Source: PMP191F sp047602185
GTDB lineage: Bacteria; Bacteroidota; Bacteroidia; Chitinophagales; Chitinophagaceae
Reading direction: 5' to 3'
NCBI GenBank assembly: GCA_047602185.1
Contig: JASGHY010000001.1
Span: 4,092,001 to 4,156,000, forward strand
Length of the DNA stretch: 64,000 nt
The notes beneath the pieces were generated by a model. It had not been told where the DNA came from and made no database searches. It worked only from the letters and a program-made list of their open reading frames with translations. The stretch's first letter is position 1; every line of letters begins with the position of its first letter. The position numbers and the translations under genes were made by a program. Below, in pieces: positions 60,031-64,000 of this stretch.

Positions 60031-60756
60031 ATGCGACAGGGAGTACACAAATTTGAGCGTTCCATGTGCGGGCTAACCTTCTACCGGTTGCACAACAAAT
60101 GGTACATCCGTAGAAGAAGTTCGCTCACCGGCAGGCGTTTTAAAACCAGCAAACGTTTTGAAAAAAGCAGGCAGTCTGCCGCAAAGATGGGCATAGCGTC
60201 CAAACTGGCAGCCTCGGTGTACAGGGAATTACCTCCAGCCTGGAAACTCTATGATCTCTATAAAAAACTGACGGCACTGGCTACCCGGCTATTGCATGAA
60301 GGGGCCAATGAAACCGCCATACCCGCAGCATTGCAGCAGCAGTTGTACAATTGGGGATACCGCAAAGAGATTCATTACCCGGTTATTCAACAACATAAAA
60401 AACTGATCGTATTGCGAACTCCGGAAGAGTGTAAGCGGGCTGAAAGCCGGAAGTATGAAGCCGGATGTAGGAAATCTGAAAAAGACAGAAGGTTTACAAT
60501 ACGACCCACGTCATTAAGGCAAACAAAGTACAGAAGACAAAATATTGAATGTCGAATTTCCAATTTCGAATATCGAAGGAAAGAACGAATGTGGAAATGT
60601 ACAAATGGAGAAAACCGAAGTATGAGGTCTGATGTCGGAAGTCCGATGTCTGAAAGATTCAACTGCAAATTGCCAACTGCCAACTTGTATTCCTCACGGT
60701 CTGTATTGCGTCTTTACTTGAAACCCTGTAACGAAAAAAGGTCCAAAGCGCCATAG
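60031..60756 (+). CDS. Small basic protein whose frame runs into repeat DNA
   Basis: The first ~117 residues (CGLTFYRLHNKWYIRRRSSLTGRRFKTSKRFEKSRQSAAKMGIASKLAASVYRELP ... LYDLYKKLTALATRLL) match a small, Lys/Arg-rich protein group that I recall from Chitinophagaceae and relatives, of unknown function. From residue ~133 on the frame translates degenerate heptad repeats (GCTGAAA, GCCGGAA, GTATGAA, GCCGGAT, GTAGGAA at 7-bp steps near 60437-60473), so the 241-residue length is probably an accidental read-through. It lies between the sigma and anti-sigma genes on the opposite strand. Confidence 0.6.
   Translation: MRQGVHKFERSMCGLTFYRLHNKWYIRRRSSLTGRRFKTSKRFEKSRQSAAKMGIASKLAASVYRELPPAWKLYDLYKKLTALATRLLHEGANETAIPAALQQQLYNWGYRKEIHYPVIQQHKKLIVLRTPEECKRAESRKYEAGCRKSEKDRRFTIRPTSLRQTKYRRQNIECRISNFEYRRKERMWKCTNGENRSMRSDVGSPMSERFNCKLPTANLYSSRSVLRLYLKPCNEKRSKAP
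60430..60715 (-). repeat. Degenerate heptad repeat array overlapping the end of a reading frame
   Basis: Units such as GATGTCG, GAAGTCC, GATGTCT, GAAAGAT, TCAACTG, CAAATTG, CCAACTG follow at 7-bp steps (60632-60680). On the minus strand 60540-60590 reads like the ATTCG phrases of 28190 and 12910. Confidence 0.75.
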
Positions 60757-60780
60757 AAACCTACGACGCTTTCGCGGACC
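60734..60780 (-). terminator. Terminator of the second sigma factor gene
   Basis: GGTCC plus AAAGCG arms (60740-60750 with 60767-60780, 3-nt bulge) form a stem followed on the minus strand by six T (60734-60739). It starts 5 bp after the sigma stop, so sigma is transcribed alone. Confidence 0.75.
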
Positions 60781-60784
60781 ATGG

Positions 60785-61387
60785 TTATTGTTTAGGGTTA
60801 TTCTGGGAAAATTTCATGATAGCAGCGGGCTTGCTGATCTGCAGGGCAGTACAGATCTTTTTAATGGCAATAGCCATCTGAACATCTACTGTGTTCACTG
60901 AAATATTGAGGATCTCTGCTACTTCTTTGTGTCGTAAACCATCTTCACGCACCAGCTTGAAGATCATTTTGCATCGTGGGGGCAGGTTATCAACGGCCTG
61001 TTGCATCTTCTGCATCATTTCAGTGGTCACCAGCCTGTTATAAGGGTCTGATGCCATGTTACCGGCAACAATATCAAGGTCTTCGTAGGGAGCTTCTGTA
61101 AGGCTTTTAGCTTTTTGTGACAGCAGGTTGAGCGACCTGTTCTTGACTGCCACATACAGGTAAACCGTTAGATTATCTATTTCGGTTATCCGGTAACGGT
61201 TAGTCCATAATTTCACGAACACATCTTCTACTATCTCTTCAGCAGCAGCGTCCGATCGTGTTATGGTTTTAGCAAAATGCAGTAACCGCCTGCTCAGCAG
61301 TTTATATAATTCAGCCAGCGGGCGTTCTTCACCCCTGCCGATCCCTTCCTGTAAAAACCGCAAATGGTTGTCCATAGCTGCATACAT
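60785..61387 (-). CDS. FecI-like ECF sigma-70 factor (pectin locus)
   Basis: A 200-residue ECF sigma factor: region 2 (LAELYKLLSRRLLHFAKTITRSDAAAEEIVEDVFVKLWTNR) and region 4 (VDNLPPRCKMIFKLVREDGLRHKEVAEILNISVNTVDVQMAIAIKKI). It should activate the SusC/SusD genes downstream of FecR. It is separated from its FecR by 1.2 kb with its own terminator. Start ATG at 61387; a second ATG four codons later is also possible. Confidence 0.93.
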   Translation of the reverse strand: MYAAMDNHLRFLQEGIGRGEERPLAELYKLLSRRLLHFAKTITRSDAAAEEIVEDVFVKLWTNRYRITEIDNLTVYLYVAVKNRSLNLLSQKAKSLTEAPYEDLDIVAGNMASDPYNRLVTTEMMQKMQQAVDNLPPRCKMIFKLVREDGLRHKEVAEILNISVNTVDVQMAIAIKKICTALQISKPAAIMKFSQNNPKQ

Positions 61388-61661
61388 TTAATGTTACACA
61401 ACAATGACTACTTGTAAGAAACACAGGGACAGAATCTATCGGAACAGCGTGGTGAAATGACTTTCATACAGCAGTTTTGTTGGTCATGCATAAGAATGGA
61501 AACAAAATACAATTGGATCAATAACCTGTGAGGGAGAATTTTTGCGGGAAATGCGCAGGCATTAAGACAACCTGCTATCAGAAAAATGGTACTAAAATGA
61601 GGTTCTCCATGACAAGCAATGATCAATCGTTAAACAAGTCTATGCAGATTCCCGTTAATAC
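61388..61661. other. Leader/upstream region of the second sigma factor
   Basis: About 270 bp without a gene. If the promoter at 61662-61696 is used the sigma transcript has a long leader; a nearer candidate pair on the minus strand (TTG near 61512 and TATGCATG near 61488) is weaker in its -7 box. Confidence 0.35.
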
Positions 61662-61696
61662 CGAAATCATTAACATTGTTTTTTTACGCAATCGTT
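61662..61696 (-). promoter_or_regulatory. Promoter-like site sharing the pectin-locus -33 motif
   Basis: TTG (61689-61691) lies in AACGATTGCGTAAAAAAA, identical over 18 nt (61679-61696) to the GH28 promoter. At the same 19-bp distance is TGATTTCG (61662-61669), a weaker -7 box. Confidence 0.5.
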
Positions 61697-61704
61697 CCCG
61701 GAAA

Positions 61705-61926
61705 AGCCAAATATTGAACGCGGAATGCCTAACGCTAACACAGTCCGGAAGAAAAGCCAGTTAGCAGTTGGCAATTTGCAGTTACAGAAGAATGGTTTGA
61801 TGGCTATATAGTTTGATTGATATGGATGATAACCATGAAGCTATCTGGCAATTCAGCCATCCTTTTTCATTTTTCACTTTTCACGTTTGACGATATTGCT
61901 GACTGACGTCTCACGATATTGCCGCC
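61705..61926 (-). repeat. Heptad repeat stretch
   Basis: GCAGTTG, GCAATTT, GCAGTTA run at 7-bp steps (61764-61784), with CATTTTTC/CACTTTTC-type phrases near 61868 and CTCACGATATTG phrases near 61910. The spacer has no gene. Confidence 0.6.
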
Positions 61927-62970
61927 TCACACCTCCACCACTCTCCGCTCCTTCGCACTCTGATACGCCTTATCAATAATGCTGATCACCTGAACGCCTT
62001 CTGTTGGTGTTACGGGCAAAGGTTGATCATTACGGATAGCCTCATACAATAATTCATAGTAGCGTCCGTAATTACCGGGCAGGGTGTTTACATACTCACG
62101 GACAACCTTACCATCTTTTTCCGTATGCAATAATCCCCTGGCGGTTTCCGGCTCTATGCCCCAGCCTGGTGTACCGGGTATTTTATGCTGGTTCAGACTT
62201 TCTTCCTGGATATCGGCCCGTGGCTTTAAAAAACTACCCAATGTGCCGTGCAATGCAAAAGCGGGGAAAGGTTCACGAACCAGGTAACCGGATTTGATCC
62301 GAACCCTTAATGAAGGATAATACAATAAGATCTCCATGTAATCATCCACCTTTGAGCCCGGGCGCAACATGCTCATGTCGGCAAATACGGCCTGCGGCAT
62401 ACCAAACAATTGCAATGCCTGGTCTATGAGGTGAGAGCCGAGGTCATATACCAGTCCTGTTCCGGGACCCGGTGTTTCTTTATGTACTTTGGCACTTAAC
62501 TCAGGTTTATAACGATCATAATGCAGTTCAGCCTCTACGATGTTTCCTAATACATTGCTGGTGGCAATCTGCCGCACAGTGAGGAAATCGCTATCCCAGC
62601 GCCTGTTCTGGAAAATAGAAAGTTTTCGTTGCTGCTGTTCTGCCAGCATTGCCAGTTCGGTAGCCTCCTGTACAGTAACAGTAAAAGGTTTCTCTACCAC
62701 TACATGCTTACCGGCCAGCAGAGCTTTTTTAGCATACTCAAAGTGAGAGGCATTAGGCGTATTCACTACTACTAATTCTACAGCTTCATCTGCCAGTATT
62801 TCTTCCAGCGTGCGGTAAGTACGTACACCGGGATATTGCTGCTCCGCAAGATTCTTACTTCTCTCCCATACCGCATACAGGTTAAACTGTGGCGATACAT
62901 TGATAAAGGGTGCATGAAACACCACTCCCGACATTCCAAAGGAACATAGTGCTGTATTGATAGGCTTCAT
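61927..62970 (-). CDS. Gfo/Idh/MocA family NAD(P)-dependent oxidoreductase
   Basis: A 347-residue dehydrogenase. The N-terminal Rossmann domain (~1-120) starts INTALCSFGMSGVVFHAPFI, a variant of the glycine-rich loop, and contains VVVNTPNASHFEYAKKALLAGKHVVVEKPFTV with the conserved EKP lysine. The C-terminal alpha/beta domain has YDLGSHLIDQALQLFG with the catalytic Asp/His pair. The pattern resembles YdgJ/IolW-like enzymes that oxidise inositol or sugar derivatives. The substrate is not clear from the context; it is separate from the pectin operon. Confidence 0.92.
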   Translation of the reverse strand: MKPINTALCSFGMSGVVFHAPFINVSPQFNLYAVWERSKNLAEQQYPGVRTYRTLEEILADEAVELVVVNTPNASHFEYAKKALLAGKHVVVEKPFTVTVQEATELAMLAEQQQRKLSIFQNRRWDSDFLTVRQIATSNVLGNIVEAELHYDRYKPELSAKVHKETPGPGTGLVYDLGSHLIDQALQLFGMPQAVFADMSMLRPGSKVDDYMEILLYYPSLRVRIKSGYLVREPFPAFALHGTLGSFLKPRADIQEESLNQHKIPGTPGWGIEPETARGLLHTEKDGKVVREYVNTLPGNYGRYYELLYEAIRNDQPLPVTPTEGVQVISIIDKAYQSAKERRVVEV

Positions 62971-62984
62971 GGTACGAAAATACG

Positions 62985-63194
62985 GAATCGTGAGTCGTCA
63001 ATCATGAAACAGGTTGCCAGTTACCGGGTACCGGTTTCACGCAAAGACGCAATACAAGCGGTGAGCTTTGAGCTACGAGCTGCGAGCTGTGAGGAATACA
63101 AGCTGGCAATTTGCAGTTGAATCTTTCAGACACCAGACCTCATACTTCGGTTCTCTCCATTTGCACATTAGCAAATCCGCACATTTACACATTT
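62985..63194 (-). repeat. Heptad repeat array
   Basis: CGTGAGT, CGTCAAT, CATGAAA (62989-63009) and GAGCTTT, GAGCTAC, GAGCTGC, GAGCTGT (63063-63090) run at exact 7-bp steps, then GCAAATC/GCACATT-type phrases. It separates the oxidoreductase from the GH43 gene. Confidence 0.78.
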
Positions 63195-64000
63195 CTATTT
63201 CTCCACCCTAAACCAATCCACATCTGCAAATCCTGCATCATTGGTATTGGTAACACGTGTACAGAACAAGCCTACTTTGGCGCCGATCCAGCGGCCAACC
63301 TCTGCCTGGAATTCATCACCGGCTTCAGTAAAGTTCTTTCCATCGAGGCTATAACTGAACCTGCACTTGGCACCTTTACTCACCTTTACACGGAAGTAAA
63401 TAGTAGGGTCTGTTATCTTCTGAATTTCCTTTTCTATCTCAGGTTTTCCTTTGTCAGCATCTTTACACAGGCTGTACACCAGCCAGATACCGTCTTTCCT
63501 GTTCTTCAATGCAATGTTTGCATAGCTCAATCCCATTACGGCCAAACCTGTCTTCTCATTCTCCAGTTTTGTATTGGGCTTAAAGGTCAGTTTGGTGGTT
63601 ACGGTAAATTCTTCTGCCGGAAACTTCTGCAATAACACGTTGGGGGCTTCCCAGAGATTTCTTGCGCTATCCGGCATTTTATGACTGAACAAACGCAACA
63701 TTCCTTTTGAGGGGTTGGTAAATGCCCATGTAGCTTTTGCATTCGCCATCCATTGCCATTGCAATCCCAGGCGATTGCCGTCAAACTCATCACTCTCTAC
63801 AGGCGTTTGGATAGGCCATGTTTTACCAACATTCGGTTTTTTATACGTTACTACCGGCTCACCTTTTCCATCTCCATCTTTATCTACACCAATTACCGGC
63901 CAGTCATTATTCCATTTCATGGGTTGCAGTAATACCACACGTCCATAGGCATCTTTGTCCTGGAAATGCAAGAACCAATCTTCACCGGTTTGCGTGGTTA
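63195..64000 (-). CDS. GH43 beta-xylosidase/arabinofuranosidase-type enzyme, C-terminal part
   Basis: The frame is open to the right edge, so the N-terminus is missing; ~268 residues are visible. It starts inside the propeller (TTQTGEDWFLHFQDKDAYGRVVLLQPMKWNNDWPVIGVD), then DKDGDGKGEPV and a C-terminal concanavalin-like domain (~60-268, SDEFDGNRLGLQWQW...MPDSARNLWEAPNVLLQKFPAEEFTVTTKL ... VGLFCTRVTNTNDAGFADVDWFRVEK), the GH43_C2 module. This layout matches Bacteroidota GH43 exo-enzymes acting on xylan or arabinan side chains. With the GH43 at the left edge, two hemicellulose/pectin side-chain enzymes frame the window. Confidence 0.92.
   Translation of the reverse strand, partial: TTQTGEDWFLHFQDKDAYGRVVLLQPMKWNNDWPVIGVDKDGDGKGEPVVTYKKPNVGKTWPIQTPVESDEFDGNRLGLQWQWMANAKATWAFTNPSKGMLRLFSHKMPDSARNLWEAPNVLLQKFPAEEFTVTTKLTFKPNTKLENEKTGLAVMGLSYANIALKNRKDGIWLVYSLCKDADKGKPEIEKEIQKITDPTIYFRVKVSKGAKCRFSYSLDGKNFTEAGDEFQAEVGRWIGAKVGLFCTRVTNTNDAGFADVDWFRVEK

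Overview
The window reads as a Gram-negative Bacteroidota chromosome, most likely family Chitinophagaceae (Chitinophaga/Niastella-like; the genus cannot be fixed by eye). The reasons are two SusC/SusD pairs whose SusC proteins carry an N-terminal STN domain and are each linked to a FecI-type sigma factor and FecR anti-sigma factor, a lipid A gene (lpxB), promoter-like TTG/TAnnTTTG pairs with about 19 bp spacing, absence of clear Shine-Dalgarno sites, and glycan-degrading enzymes. No rRNA, tRNA or CRISPR array was seen.

Layout. 1-899: 3' part of a GH43 enzyme with a discoidin-like module. 1174-5187: fasciclin protein, FUSC-family membrane protein, FkbM methyltransferase. 5339-12290: first PUL core on the minus strand (sigma, FecR, SusC, SusD) without adjacent enzymes. 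12291-13594: long spacer packed with short-period repeats and one small inverted-repeat element. 13595-16895: hybrid histidine kinase divergent from an HPt protein and a LytTR regulator. 16896-17566: two promoter/terminator-bounded short transcripts are possible. 17567-29802: housekeeping and mixed genes (beta-CASP metallo-hydrolase, thioredoxins, lysA, scpB, atpG, cupin, surE, lpxB, a 57-residue membrane protein). 30233-38363: a broken LacI-type regulator, a three-unit LacI-like operator, then TonB receptor, GH63-like glycosylglycerate hydrolase, Na+/solute symporter and glycerate kinase. 38394-39479: CE2-like esterase. 39743-61387: a complete pectin/galacturonate locus on the minus strand. 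61927-64000: Gfo/Idh/MocA oxidoreductase and the 3' part of a second GH43.

How the genes work together. In the pectin locus pectinesterase, GH28 polygalacturonase and GH105 hydrolase break down the polymer, SusC/SusD import oligomers, ExuT-like MFS takes up hexuronate, and UxaC, UxaB, UxaA, KdgK and Eda carry galacturonate to pyruvate and glyceraldehyde 3-phosphate. In the 31.5-38.4 kb operon a TonB receptor and symporter would import a sugar-glycerate compatible solute, the GH63-like enzyme would release D-glycerate, and glycerate kinase would phosphorylate it.

Non-coding structure is the most unusual part. (i) Three copies of a 71-105 bp palindromic element with ~19 bp terminal inverted repeats, each flanked by an 8 bp direct repeat, behave like a MITE. 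(ii) Most long spacers are built from degenerate tandem repeats of 7 bp (some stretches 8 bp) whose consensus drifts along the array. (iii) Three loci carry degenerate arrays of exactly 11 bp period. (iv) Two pectin-locus promoters share an 18-nt sequence that overlaps the -33 box.
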